A DNA stretch of 64,000 nucleotides, from NCBI GenBank assembly GCA_963754645.1, contig CAVWGP010000004.1:1178001-1242000 (forward strand), given 5' to 3'. Positions 51,258 to 60,000 of the stretch are shown here, piece by piece. How positions within the stretch are numbered: position 1 is the first letter of the stretch; each line of letters begins with the position of its first letter. A model generated the notes under the pieces. It saw only the letters and a program-made list of their open reading frames with translations, was not told the origin of the DNA and did no database searches. Both the position numbers and the translations under genes were made by a program. The DNA is from CAVWGP01 sp963754645. Its GTDB lineage: Bacteria > Pseudomonadota > Alphaproteobacteria > Bin65.

Positions 51258-51807
51258 ATGAAAACGCTTACGCTCATCATGGCGTTTCTCATGCTTTCGC
51301 TCGCGCCGGCGCCGGCTTTGGCCGATGCCAAGGACGACCTCAAGGCCGCGCATAAGGCGAGCCGCGATCAAAAGCGGGAGGCCGCCCTCCAGCTTTACGC
51401 AAAGGCGATCGAACTCGGGCAAGCTGGCGCCGGACGATCTCGCCTCCGCCTATAACGGCAGGGCCACGGTCTATACCGAGACCGACAAGTACGAGCTCGC
51501 GATTGTCGATTTCACCAAGGCCCTCGAGATCGCGCCGGAGGTATACCTTCACATGCTGCACGGCAATCGCGGCCGTACGGCGCTGGCGATCAAGAACTAC
51601 GATCTCGCCATCGCCGACTTCAGCAAGATCATCGAGCAGGACAAAGACGACAAAAGTGCATTGCCTTTCGCCTACGAGGCTCGCTGCGACGCCTATCTCA
51701 AGGCCGGACGCAAAGCCGAAGCCGCCGCGGACTGCCGCAAGACGCTGGAGCTGAAGCCTGGCTACAAACACGCCGAGGAAATGCTGCGCAAGGCCGAGGC
51801 GCCCTAA
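51258..51807 (+). CDS. TPR-repeat periplasmic protein, paralogue 2 (apparent +1 frameshift)
   Basis: Near-copy of the preceding gene. A +1 shift near 51418 (GGGC where GGC is expected) splits it; joining gives exactly 182 residues, the same length as paralogue 1, with the same signal and TPRs (KTLELKPGYKHAEE). The frames agree residue by residue with the paralogue on both sides of the junction, which makes an error in the sequence the simplest cause. Its stop overlaps the convergent hydrolase-OsmC gene by four bases. Confidence 0.82.
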
Positions 51808-53054
51808 AGGTCCCGCGGCGCGGCCGGACGGAGCTTGGTGACAATCTGGTTATGCCGCTCCAATGTCTGGTGCACCGGGCATCGATCGGCGATTTCCAGC
51901 AAGCGCTGGCGCTGTTCGTCCGTTAGATCGCCCCACAACTCGATATCGCGTTCGATGCGGTCCACCTTCCCTTCCTTGACCTCGCATTCGGCGCAGTCCT
52001 GGGCGTGGATCTTCGAGTGCCGAAGGCGCACGGCGATCCATTCCAGCGGCAGCTTCTTGCGCTCGGCATACATGCGCAGGGTCATCGACGTGCAGGCGCC
52101 GAGCGCGGCGCTCAGCAGGCCATAGGGCGTCGGTCCCGTATTCGTGCCGCCGACATCGGCCGGCTCGTCGGCACGCAGCCGATGCACGCCGTCGTCGACG
52201 ATCTGCGCATACCGGCCTGTGCCGGCCTCGTAAACGATGAGTTCGCCCGGCTCGGCGCGCGGCGCGCGACCGGTCGCGGTCGCCGCCGGCGCATCGAGAT
52301 AACGCGAGGCCCAAGCCGAAAGCACATCCGCGACGTAGATCGCGTCCTCGCGGCGCGACAACAGATGGTCGGCATCGTCGAGCGAGACGAAGCTCTTGGG
52401 ATGCTTCGCGGCTTGGAAGATGCGGCCGGCATTGTCGATCGACACGGTTTGGTCGCGCGGCGCGTGGAACACGAGCAGCGCCTTGCGCATCGCCGCGAGC
52501 GCGGCATCAAGCCGCTGCCCGGCGATGTCGTCGAGGAACTGTTTGCGGATCGTGAAGCGGCGCCCGGCGAGCACCACTTCGGCCTGGCCCTTGGCGTCGA
52601 TTTCGGGGCGCGCCGCCGCCAAAAGATGCGCGACGTGCGCCGGATCGGCCGGAGCGTTGACCGTTGCCACGGCGCGGGCTTCGGCAATGCGCGGTGCCGC
52701 CGCGAGCACGGCGGCGCCGCCGAGCGAATGGCCGATCAGGATCGCCGGCGCGCGATGATTCGCGCGCAGCCAATCCGCGGCGGCGATCAAATCCTCGACA
52801 TTCGAGGAAAAGTTAGTGTTGGCGAAATCGCCGTCGCTCGCCCCGAGTCCGGTGAAATCGAAGCGCAAGACGGCAATGCCACGCTCGGCCAAGCCCTGGC
52901 TGATGCGCGCCGCGGCGAACACGTCTTTCGAGCAGGTGAAGCAATGCGCGAACAGCGCGAAGGCTCGCGGCGCCTGCTCCGGCCAATCGAGCCGCGCGGC
53001 GAGCGCGGCGCCGTGCGAACCGGTGAATTCGACTTTGTCGCTTCGCGCCGTCAT
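51804..53054 (-). CDS. Bifunctional alpha/beta hydrolase / OsmC family protein
   Basis: A 416-residue fusion. Residues 1-250 form an alpha/beta hydrolase with FAHCFTCSKD, the elbow IGHSLGGAAV, an acid in FHAPRDQTV and a histidine in DDADHLLSR. The C-terminal 150 residues are an OsmC peroxidase domain with both catalytic cysteines (LGACTSMTLRMYA and ADRCPVHQTLE). OsmC enzymes reduce organic hydroperoxides; the fused esterase may release the substrate. ATG 53054 is preferred over an upstream in-frame start at 53141. Confidence 0.92.
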   Translation of the reverse strand: MTARSDKVEFTGSHGAALAARLDWPEQAPRAFALFAHCFTCSKDVFAAARISQGLAERGIAVLRFDFTGLGASDGDFANTNFSSNVEDLIAAADWLRANHRAPAILIGHSLGGAAVLAAAPRIAEARAVATVNAPADPAHVAHLLAAARPEIDAKGQAEVVLAGRRFTIRKQFLDDIAGQRLDAALAAMRKALLVFHAPRDQTVSIDNAGRIFQAAKHPKSFVSLDDADHLLSRREDAIYVADVLSAWASRYLDAPAATATGRAPRAEPGELIVYEAGTGRYAQIVDDGVHRLRADEPADVGGTNTGPTPYGLLSAALGACTSMTLRMYAERKKLPLEWIAVRLRHSKIHAQDCAECEVKEGKVDRIERDIELWGDLTDEQRQRLLEIADRCPVHQTLERHNQIVTKLRPAAPRDL

Positions 53055-53210
53055 GGCCGCATATCCTCCATTCGTTGCGCGGCCAAGCTTATAGGACGGA
53101 GCGGCCGCGGCGCGATCACGATCGTTCACGATCGATCGCACGACGCGTCAGCCGGCCTCGACAATCGCCGCGGGCCGATGCTATCGATGCGTTGGAAACT
53201 AGGAACCGAC

Positions 53211-53855
53211 ATGGCAACGAGCGACAGCGCGCCGCCGGTAGCGCCGATCGGCGAGCGGGCGCCGAAAAACATCCGGCGCCGCAGTGAGATCATGGACGCC
53301 GCTGCCGAAATCTTCGCCCGCAAAGGCTATCACGCGGCCACCACGCGCGACATTGCGGATCGCCTCGGCATGCAGGCCGGCAGCCTTTATTACTATCTCG
53401 AGTCGAAAGAAGCCGCCCTCGAGGAAGTGTGCCGCGTCGGCTCCGAAGCCTTTGAAAGCGAAATCGCCGACCTGTTGAAGCGCAAATTGACGGCGCGCGA
53501 AATGGCGCGCGCCGGCATTGCCATGCATTTGCAGAGCGACAAACGGCACTACGTCACGTGTTTCGTTTACAGCCGGCGGCTGCTGGCGCCGGCCGTCGTG
53601 GCGGTGTTGAACGATCGCGCCCGGCGCTACGTCAATTTGTGGTCGAATATATTCGCGCGCGGCGTCGCCGAAGGCGCCTTCGCGCCGGAGCTCGATTGCC
53701 GCGGCGCCGCGTTCGCCGTTATGGCCTTGTGCAATGGCGCGGTGCCGAACCTCGAAACCCGCGCGCCGGCCGAAACCGCGAAATTCGTCGCCGGACTGAC
53801 CGATCTGTTCCTCAACGGCGTCTTGCGCCGGCCCGGCGCCGCGGCGGACCGATGA
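53211..53855 (+). CDS. TetR family transcriptional regulator
   Basis: A 214-residue regulator with an N-terminal helix-turn-helix (RSEIMDAAAEIFARKGYHAATTRDIADRLGMQAGSLYYYLESKEAAL) and a ligand-binding all-helical rest of the FadR/AcnR-like TetR_C type. Upstream TetR/OsmC divergent spacing is 157 bases. The stop overlaps the Nudix start (ATGA), so the two are coupled; AGGAACC precedes the ATG. Confidence 0.9.
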   Translation: MATSDSAPPVAPIGERAPKNIRRRSEIMDAAAEIFARKGYHAATTRDIADRLGMQAGSLYYYLESKEAALEEVCRVGSEAFESEIADLLKRKLTAREMARAGIAMHLQSDKRHYVTCFVYSRRLLAPAVVAVLNDRARRYVNLWSNIFARGVAEGAFAPELDCRGAAFAVMALCNGAVPNLETRAPAETAKFVAGLTDLFLNGVLRRPGAAADR

Positions 53856-54484
53856 AGACCGAGACCGCCTTCAGCCGCGCGGACGTCGAAATTCTCGACA
53901 AGACGACGGTGTACAAAGGCCGCTTCCAGATCGACCGCTATCGCTTGCGCCACCGGCGGCACCAGGGCGGCTGGAGCGAGGCGTTCAACCGCGAGGTTTT
54001 CGAACGCGGCCACGCCGCCGCTGTCCTGCCCTACGATCCGGTGCGCGACGAGGTCGTGCTGATCGAGCAATTCCGGCCCGGCGCCTATGCCGGCGGCATC
54101 GATCCATGGCTGACGGAGATTGTCGCCGGCATCATCGACAAAGAGGGCGAGTCCGAGGAAGACGTGGTGCGGCGCGAGGCCGTCGAGGAGGCCGGCCTGG
54201 AATTGACGTCGGTCGAGCCGATCGCGCGCTGCATCCTTTCGCCCGGCGCGTGCTCCGAAACCATCCGCATCTTCATCGGCCGGGCCGACGCCGCGAAAGC
54301 CGGCGGCGTTTTCGGCCTGGCGCACGAGCATGAGGATATTCGCGTCCTGGTCTTGCCGATGGCGGAGGTGTCGCGGATGATGGCCGAGGGCAGGATCAGC
54401 AACGCGATCACGCTCATCTCGTTGCAGTGGCTGCTGCTGAACCGCATGCAACTCCGCGAGCGCTGGGGCGCCTTCGAGCGCTGA
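53852..54484 (+). CDS. nudF: ADP-ribose pyrophosphatase, Nudix family
   Basis: A 210-residue Nudix hydrolase. The Nudix box occupies residues 93-116 (GIIDKEGESEEDVV, then RREAVEEAGLEL), with one residue more than the strict consensus between G and E, as in several alphaproteobacterial ADP-ribose pyrophosphatases. The preceding segment GHAAAVLPYDPVRDEVVLIEQFRPGAY is typical. It hydrolyses ADP-ribose to AMP and ribose-5-phosphate. Coupled to the TetR gene. Confidence 0.9.
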   Translation: MKTETAFSRADVEILDKTTVYKGRFQIDRYRLRHRRHQGGWSEAFNREVFERGHAAAVLPYDPVRDEVVLIEQFRPGAYAGGIDPWLTEIVAGIIDKEGESEEDVVRREAVEEAGLELTSVEPIARCILSPGACSETIRIFIGRADAAKAGGVFGLAHEHEDIRVLVLPMAEVSRMMAEGRISNAITLISLQWLLLNRMQLRERWGAFER

Positions 54485-54548
54485 TGCTTGATCGCGCCCG
54501 GCACGGCGGATAGAGTTCGAACTTCAAATTCCAGCAGAACAGGCGGCG

Positions 54549-55553
54549 ATGGATCTTCGCAACGGATTTACGGAAACGATCGGGCGGACGCCGCTCGTCA
54601 AGCTGCTTGGCCCTTCGGCGCTGACCGGTTGCGCGATCTACGGCAAAGCCGAATTCCTCAACCCCGGCCAATCGATCAAGGATCGCGCGGCGCTCGCCAT
54701 CATCGAGGACGCCGAGCGCCGCGGCCAGCTCAAGAAGGGCGGCGTCGTGGTCGAGGGTACGGCGGGCAACACGGGCATCGGGCTCGCCCTCGTCGGCAAC
54801 GCGCGCGGCTATCGCACCGTCATCGTCATCCCGGAAACCCAGAGCCAGGAAAAAAAGGACATGCTGCGCCTGTGCGGCGCCGAGCTGATCGAAGTTCCGG
54901 CGGTGCCGTACAAGGATCCGAACAACTACGTCCACGTATCCGAGCGCAAGGCGAAGGAACTCGCCGCCAAGGAACCGAACGGCGCGATCTGGGCCAATCA
55001 ATTCGACAACGTCGCCAACCGCGACGGCCATTATCGCACAACGGGCCCGGAAATCTGGGATCAGACCGATGGCAAAGTCGATGCGTTCGTTTGCGCCGTG
55101 GGCACCGGCGGCACCTTGGCCGGCGTCGCTGCGGCGCTGCGCGAGCGCAAGAAGACCGTCAAGATCGGCCTCGCCGATCCGTTCGGGGCCGCGCTCTACA
55201 GCTATTACACCAAGGGCGAACTCAAGGCCGAGGGCAGCTCGATCGCCGAAGGCATCGGCCAGGGCCGCATCACCAAGAATCTCGAAGGCTTCCGCCCCGA
55301 TTTTTCGTACCAGATTCCCGACGACGAAGGGCTGCGCATCGTTTTCGATCTCCTGCAAAAAGAAGGCCTCTGCCTCGGCGGATCGAGCGGCATCAACGTC
55401 GCCGGCGCGATCCGGCTCGCCAAGGATATCGGGCCAGGCCACACCATCGTCACCGTGCTCTGCGACTACGGCACGCGCTATCTCAGCCGGATGTTCAATC
55501 CCGCCTTCCTGCGATCCAAGAACCTGCCGGTGCCGCCATGGCTGAATCGATAA
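54549..55553 (+). CDS. cysK: Cysteine synthase A (O-acetylserine sulfhydrylase)
   Basis: PLP enzyme of 334 residues making cysteine from O-acetylserine and sulfide. The PLP lysine is in FLNPGQSIKDRAAL, the substrate loop is EGTAGNTGIGLAL, and GTGGTLAGVA binds the phosphate. The slightly longer form with VPAVPYKDPNNYVH is typical of this subgroup. Its 3' end overlaps the sulfurtransferase start by 16 bases. Confidence 0.94.
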   Translation: MDLRNGFTETIGRTPLVKLLGPSALTGCAIYGKAEFLNPGQSIKDRAALAIIEDAERRGQLKKGGVVVEGTAGNTGIGLALVGNARGYRTVIVIPETQSQEKKDMLRLCGAELIEVPAVPYKDPNNYVHVSERKAKELAAKEPNGAIWANQFDNVANRDGHYRTTGPEIWDQTDGKVDAFVCAVGTGGTLAGVAAALRERKKTVKIGLADPFGAALYSYYTKGELKAEGSSIAEGIGQGRITKNLEGFRPDFSYQIPDDEGLRIVFDLLQKEGLCLGGSSGINVAGAIRLAKDIGPGHTIVTVLCDYGTRYLSRMFNPAFLRSKNLPVPPWLNR

Positions 55554-56405
55554 GCGGCTACGCCCAACCGGACGCGCTGGTGTCCGCTGAGTGGCTGGCG
55601 GCGCATCTCGATGCGCCCGATGTCCGCGTCGTCGACGGTTCCTGGTATTTGCCGGCGATGAAGCGCGACGCCAAGGCCGAGTTCGCCGCCGGGCGAATTC
55701 CGGGCGCCGTCTATTTCGATATCGACGAGATTTCCGACACGGCCTCGTCCCTGCCCCATATGCTGCCGAGCCCGGAAAAATTCGCCTCGCGCGCCAAGCA
55801 GCTTGGCTTGGGCGATGGCTGCCGGATCGTCGTTTACGACGGCCTGGGCCTGTTCAGCGCGGCGCGGGTGTGGTGGATGTTCCGCGTTTTCGGTCATGGC
55901 GACGTGGCGGTGCTCGACGGCGGCATGCCGAAATGGACAGCACGAAGGCCGGCCGGTCGAGACCGGCCCGGTCAAACCGCGCGAGCGGCACTTTACCGCC
56001 CGGGTCAATTCCATATTGGTGCGCGACGTCGAGCAGGTGAAGCGCAATATCGGCGCCGGACGCGAGCAAGTTCTCGATGCGCGTTCGCGCGGCCGCTTCG
56101 TTGGCACCGAGCCCGAACCCCGCGCCGGCTTGCGCAGCGGGCACATCCCCGGCTCGAAGAACCTGCCCTGGAACGAGATCGTCGATCCGGCAACCGGCGG
56201 CATGCTGCCGGCCGCGGCCTTGACGGCGAAATTCCATGCCGCCGGCATCGATGCCGCCAAGCCGGTTGTGTGCAGTTGCGGCTCGGGCGTTTCCGCCTGC
56301 ACGCTGGCGCTTGGCCTGCATTTGATCGGCGCCAGCCACGTGGCCATCTATGACGGCTCGTGGGCCGAATGGGGCAGCCGAGCCGATACGCCGATCGAGG
56401 TTTGA
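55538..56405 (+). CDS. sseA: 3-Mercaptopyruvate sulfurtransferase, SseA-like (apparent +1 frameshift)
   Basis: Tandem rhodanese protein, 288 residues after correcting a +1 shift near 55941 (GGMPKWTA then EGRPVETGP). The N-terminal rhodanese domain (SAEWLAAHLDAPDVRVVDGSWYLP) lacks an active cysteine; the C-terminal domain has the CGSGVSA loop with the catalytic cysteine, which points to mercaptopyruvate rather than thiosulfate. Overlap with cysK suggests coupled sulfur metabolism. Confidence 0.87.
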
Positions 56406-56415
56406 CGCCGCCGCC

Positions 56416-57435
56416 ATGCCCGATCTCGCGATTCGCGCATATGGCGCGCTCGATCTTCCGGCCATCGTCGATCTGTGGTCGCGCTGCGGCCTGACGCGGC
56501 CGTGGAACGATCCGGCCGAGGATATCGCGCTCTGCATCGAATCGGGCCACGGCACGATCCTCATCGGCGAGCAGGCCGCCACGCCGATCGCCTCGGTCAT
56601 GGTCGGGCATGACGGGCATCGCGGCTGGGTCTATTACCTCGCCGTCGATCCGGGCCAGCGCAGCCAAGGCTACGGGCGATTGATGATGGCCGCGGCGGAG
56701 CAATGGCTCGCCGCGCGCAAGGTGCCGAAAATCGAACTGATGGTTCGCGCCGGCAACGCGGCGGCGGAAGAATTCTATCGCCGGCTCGGTTACGCCTTGT
56801 CGTCGGTTCACGTGATGGAACGCTGGCTGCGCCCGCCGAAAAGCGGCCTGCCGGCGCCGCGCAAGATCGAAACGACGATTACCTATCTAGAAATGAAAAA
56901 ACCGGCGGCCCGGCCGGCCTTCTTGCCGCAAGGCAAGATCGCCTTGCTGAGAACGCCGAAACCCTCCGCCGCCTTTTACCGATACTTGTACAACACAGTG
57001 GGCGAAGCCTGGTTCTGGTACGAAAGGCGGGTGCTGACCGATGCCGCATTGCTGGCGGAGATCCGGGCGGATGGCGTCGAGCTCTCGGTACTTTATTTCG
57101 AGGGCGAGCCGGCGGGCTATGTCGAACTCGATTTCCGCGACCGCGACGACGTCAATGTCGCCTATTTCGGCCTCATGCCGGGCCATATCGGCCGAGGGCT
57201 CGGCACTTATCTCCTTGGCGCGGCGCTCGATGAGATTTGGCGGCGGACGCCGCAACGGGTTTGGGTCCACACCTGCACACTCGATCACCCACGGGCCCTC
57301 CGACTGTACCAAAAACTCGGTTTCGCCCCGTATAAGCAGGAGACGCAGATCGTCGACGATCCGCGCGACCTCGGCCTAATCCCGGCCGCGACTCGATTGC
57401 CGGCGTCCGCCAAAATGGTTGCATCGTCCGAGTGA
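56416..57435 (+). CDS. Fusion of two GNAT acetyltransferase domains
   Basis: A 339-residue protein. Residues 1-150 form a YpeA-like GNAT domain (YYLAVDPGQRSQGYGRLMM with the acetyl-CoA pyrophosphate loop). A short linker with ITYLEMKKP follows, then a second GNAT domain (residues 160-320) with VAYFGLMPGHIGRGLGTYLLGAAL and HPRALRLYQKLGF. Substrates unknown. It starts 10 bases after the sulfurtransferase stop. Confidence 0.85.
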   Translation: MPDLAIRAYGALDLPAIVDLWSRCGLTRPWNDPAEDIALCIESGHGTILIGEQAATPIASVMVGHDGHRGWVYYLAVDPGQRSQGYGRLMMAAAEQWLAARKVPKIELMVRAGNAAAEEFYRRLGYALSSVHVMERWLRPPKSGLPAPRKIETTITYLEMKKPAARPAFLPQGKIALLRTPKPSAAFYRYLYNTVGEAWFWYERRVLTDAALLAEIRADGVELSVLYFEGEPAGYVELDFRDRDDVNVAYFGLMPGHIGRGLGTYLLGAALDEIWRRTPQRVWVHTCTLDHPRALRLYQKLGFAPYKQETQIVDDPRDLGLIPAATRLPASAKMVASSE

Positions 57436-57472
57436 TCGTACTAAGGAGAGGCAGATCAAGGGAGTGTGTACG

Positions 57473-57619
57473 ATGAAGAAAGCTACACTATACTTAGGTT
57501 CGGCCTTGGTTTTGCTTGCCGTTGCAGGCTGCAACACTGTGGCTGGATTTGGCGAAGACTTGAACGCCGCCGGCCGCGGCCTGAAAAACACGGCGGAAAA
57601 TTCAAAGCCGAAGTCCTAG
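57473..57619 (+). CDS. Entericidin-like lipoprotein 1
   Basis: A 48-residue small lipoprotein: signal YLGSALVLLAVAGC with lipobox LAVAGC and mature NTVAGFGEDLNAAGRGLKN, the entericidin A/B pattern. GGGAG precedes the ATG at 57473. Entericidins form a small antidote/toxin lipoprotein pair in enterobacteria; here a second copy follows in tandem. Confidence 0.9.
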   Translation: MKKATLYLGSALVLLAVAGCNTVAGFGEDLNAAGRGLKNTAENSKPKS

Positions 57620-57653
57620 CTCGCAAATTCGATATCAAACGAAGGAGATGGCG

Positions 57654-57815
57654 ATGTACAGCAAGAAATTCCTGCGGGTGGCGGCGTTGCTCGCGGCCTT
57701 CGGCGCCGGACTCGCTTTGTCGGCGTGCAACACGATCGAGGGCATGGGCGAGGATATCAGCGCGCTTGGGCGCGGCATGAGCCGCGGTGCCGATAGCACG
57801 AAACAGAAGATGTAG
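57654..57815 (+). CDS. Entericidin-like lipoprotein 2
   Basis: A 53-residue tandem paralogue: MYSKKFLRVAALLAAFGAG, lipobox LSAC, then NTIEGMGEDISALGRGMSRG. AAGGAG lies six bases before the ATG at 57654; an ATG at 57648 is too close to that site. The gene starts 34 bases after entericidin 1 and both are presumably on one transcript. Confidence 0.88.
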   Translation: MYSKKFLRVAALLAAFGAGLALSACNTIEGMGEDISALGRGMSRGADSTKQKM

Positions 57816-57852
57816 CCTGCGCGGCAGCCCGGCTGGCCATGCGGCGCCGGTA

Positions 57853-58617
57853 TCAGTGCCCGAGAATTTGGCTGAGAAATAGCTTGGTCCGGTCCGAGCG
57901 CGGGCTGTTGAAAAAATTGTGCGGATCGTTCTGCTCGATGATTTCGCCCTGATCCATGAAGATGACGCGATCCGCAACGCTGCGCGCGAAGCCCATTTCG
58001 TGCGTGACGCACAACATCGTCATGCCTTCGCGCGCCAGCTCGATCATGACGTCGAGCACTTCCTTGATCATCTCGGGATCGAGCGCCGATGTCGGCTCGT
58101 CGAACAGCATGATCTTGGGGTTCATGCACAGCGAACGGGCGATGGCGACGCGCTGCTGCTGGCCGCCCGAAAGCTGACCGGGATATTTCTTCGCCTGCTC
58201 CGGAATCCGCACGCGGTTGAGGATTTGCATGGCGGTTTCCTCGGCCTGCGCTTTCGGCATTTTGCGCACCCAGATCGGCGCCAAGGTCAGGTTTTCCAGC
58301 ACCGTCAAATGCGGAAAAAGATTGAACTGCTGGAACACCATGCCGACCTCGCGGCGGATCTGCTCGACATTCTTCACGTCGTTGGTGAGTTCGACGCCGT
58401 CGACGACGATCTGCCCGCGCTGATGCTCCTCGAGGCGGTTGATGCAGCGGATGAGCGTCGATTTGCCCGAGCCCGACGGCCCGCAGATCACGATTTTCTC
58501 GCGCGCCCGCACTTCGAGATTGATCTTTTTGAGGACGTGGAATTGGCCGAACCACTTGTCCACGTTGCGCATCGCGATGACCGTTTCGCCGGCCGCCTTC
58601 TTTGCTGCTTGTTGCAT
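57853..58617 (-). CDS. aapP: General amino-acid ABC transporter ATP-binding protein
   Basis: ATPase of 254 residues. Walker A CGPSGSGKST, LSGGQQQRVAIARSL and Walker B IMLFDEPTSALDPEM match the polar amino-acid GlnQ/AapP group. ATG 58617 (MQQAAKKAAGETVIAM) is chosen; it follows the permease stop by 16 bases. Last gene of the aapJQMP-type operon running leftward. Confidence 0.93.
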   Translation of the reverse strand: MQQAAKKAAGETVIAMRNVDKWFGQFHVLKKINLEVRAREKIVICGPSGSGKSTLIRCINRLEEHQRGQIVVDGVELTNDVKNVEQIRREVGMVFQQFNLFPHLTVLENLTLAPIWVRKMPKAQAEETAMQILNRVRIPEQAKKYPGQLSGGQQQRVAIARSLCMNPKIMLFDEPTSALDPEMIKEVLDVMIELAREGMTMLCVTHEMGFARSVADRVIFMDQGEIIEQNDPHNFFNSPRSDRTKLFLSQILGH

Positions 58618-58633
58618 CGACTGGACTCCCCGT

Positions 58634-59999
58634 TCAACGCCGTTTCTGCCGGCCGGTTTCGAATTGCGTTTCGAGCGACTGGCTGTATTTCGAGATCGCG
58701 AAGCAAAAAACAAAGTAAACCAGCGCGGCGACCACGTATCCCTCGGCGTAAAACGGCCGCCAGGGTAAGTCGCGGAAGCCGAGCTGTACCGCTTCGAGGA
58801 AATCCGTCAAGCCGACGATGCCGACCAATGTCGTGTCCTTGAACAGGCCGATGAAGGTGTTGACGATCGGCGGTATCACGAGCGCGGATCGCTTGCGGCA
58901 GCACAATTTTGCCCGTGGTTTGCCAATAGCCCAGGCCGAGCGATGCCGCCGCCTCGTATTGGCCTTTGGGAATCGCCTGCAAGCCGCCACGCACGACTTC
59001 CGCCAGATAGGCCGCCGAAAACATGATGATGGCGACTTGGGCGCGCACCGCGTCGCCGAGATTGACGCCCGACGGCAGGAACAAGAGCAAGACGAACGAC
59101 GCGACGAATAGCAAGCTGATAAGCGGGACGCCGCGAATCAATTCGATATACGCGACGCACAACATGCGAATGACCGGCATTTTCGAGCGCCGGCCGAGCG
59201 CCAGGAGAATGCCCAATGGAAAAGCCGCGGCAATGCCGAAGATCGACAGCATCAGCGTCAAAGGCAGCCCGCCCCACAGCCCGGTGCCGACCGGAGCAAG
59301 ACCGGTTGGAATATCGACGGTAAACGCGGCGACCGCGGCGAACGGCAATTGGAATCCGGCGCGGCTCATCAGTAACCGGTTTGCGCCATGCAGCGCCCAG
59401 TCGCCGAATAGCGCCAGCAACAAGAGAGCGGCGCCGCCGCCGAGTTTTGCCAGGGAGGCTCCGCGCCCGCGAACCGCACGGCTCGCGACATTGGCAACAA
59501 GCGCCGCGCCGGCAAGCATCGCCAGGGTGCGGTAGCTGACGGAGATCGCGCCGCCGCCCATAAGAATGAAGAACAGCGCGCTCGCGGCGAGCCAAACCCA
59601 GGCGAGCCAGGATTTCCAATGGCGCCGGTCGCAACTGTAGATCAGCGTTCCGATCAGCAGCGCCATGGCCAACAACGGACGCCACTGCTCGGCATAAGTG
59701 TAACGGCCGAATAAAACGATGCGGTGCTTTTCATGGACAAAGGCCCAGCATGCGCCGCCCGCCTTGCGGCATTCTTCAGGCTTGGCCGCCGTCCATACCG
59801 CATCGAAGATCAGCCAATCGGCAAGGCGCGGCACGATCAGGAATAGCAAATAGGCGATCGCGACCGTCAGCAGCGTATTGAACCAGCCATTGAACAGGTT
59901 GGCTCGAATCCAGCCGAGCCAACCGACCGTCGCCAACGGCGGACCGGCAAGAACCCCCGCGCTTCCGCTCCCTCCTCCGGCGCTCGGAATCAGCGCCAT
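58634..59999 (-). CDS. aapM: General amino-acid ABC transporter permease AapM (apparent +1 frameshift)
   Basis: Permease of 454 residues once a +1 shift near 58884 is corrected (LPQAIR then LVIPPIVNTFIGLFKDTTL). The early part has several hydrophobic segments and a periplasmic insertion (PEECRKAGGACWAFV) typical of AapM/BztC; the EAA-like loop lies in LGLGYWQTTGKIVLPQA. The ATG overlaps nothing and sits one base from the aapQ stop. Confidence 0.88.
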
Positions 60000-60000
60000 G

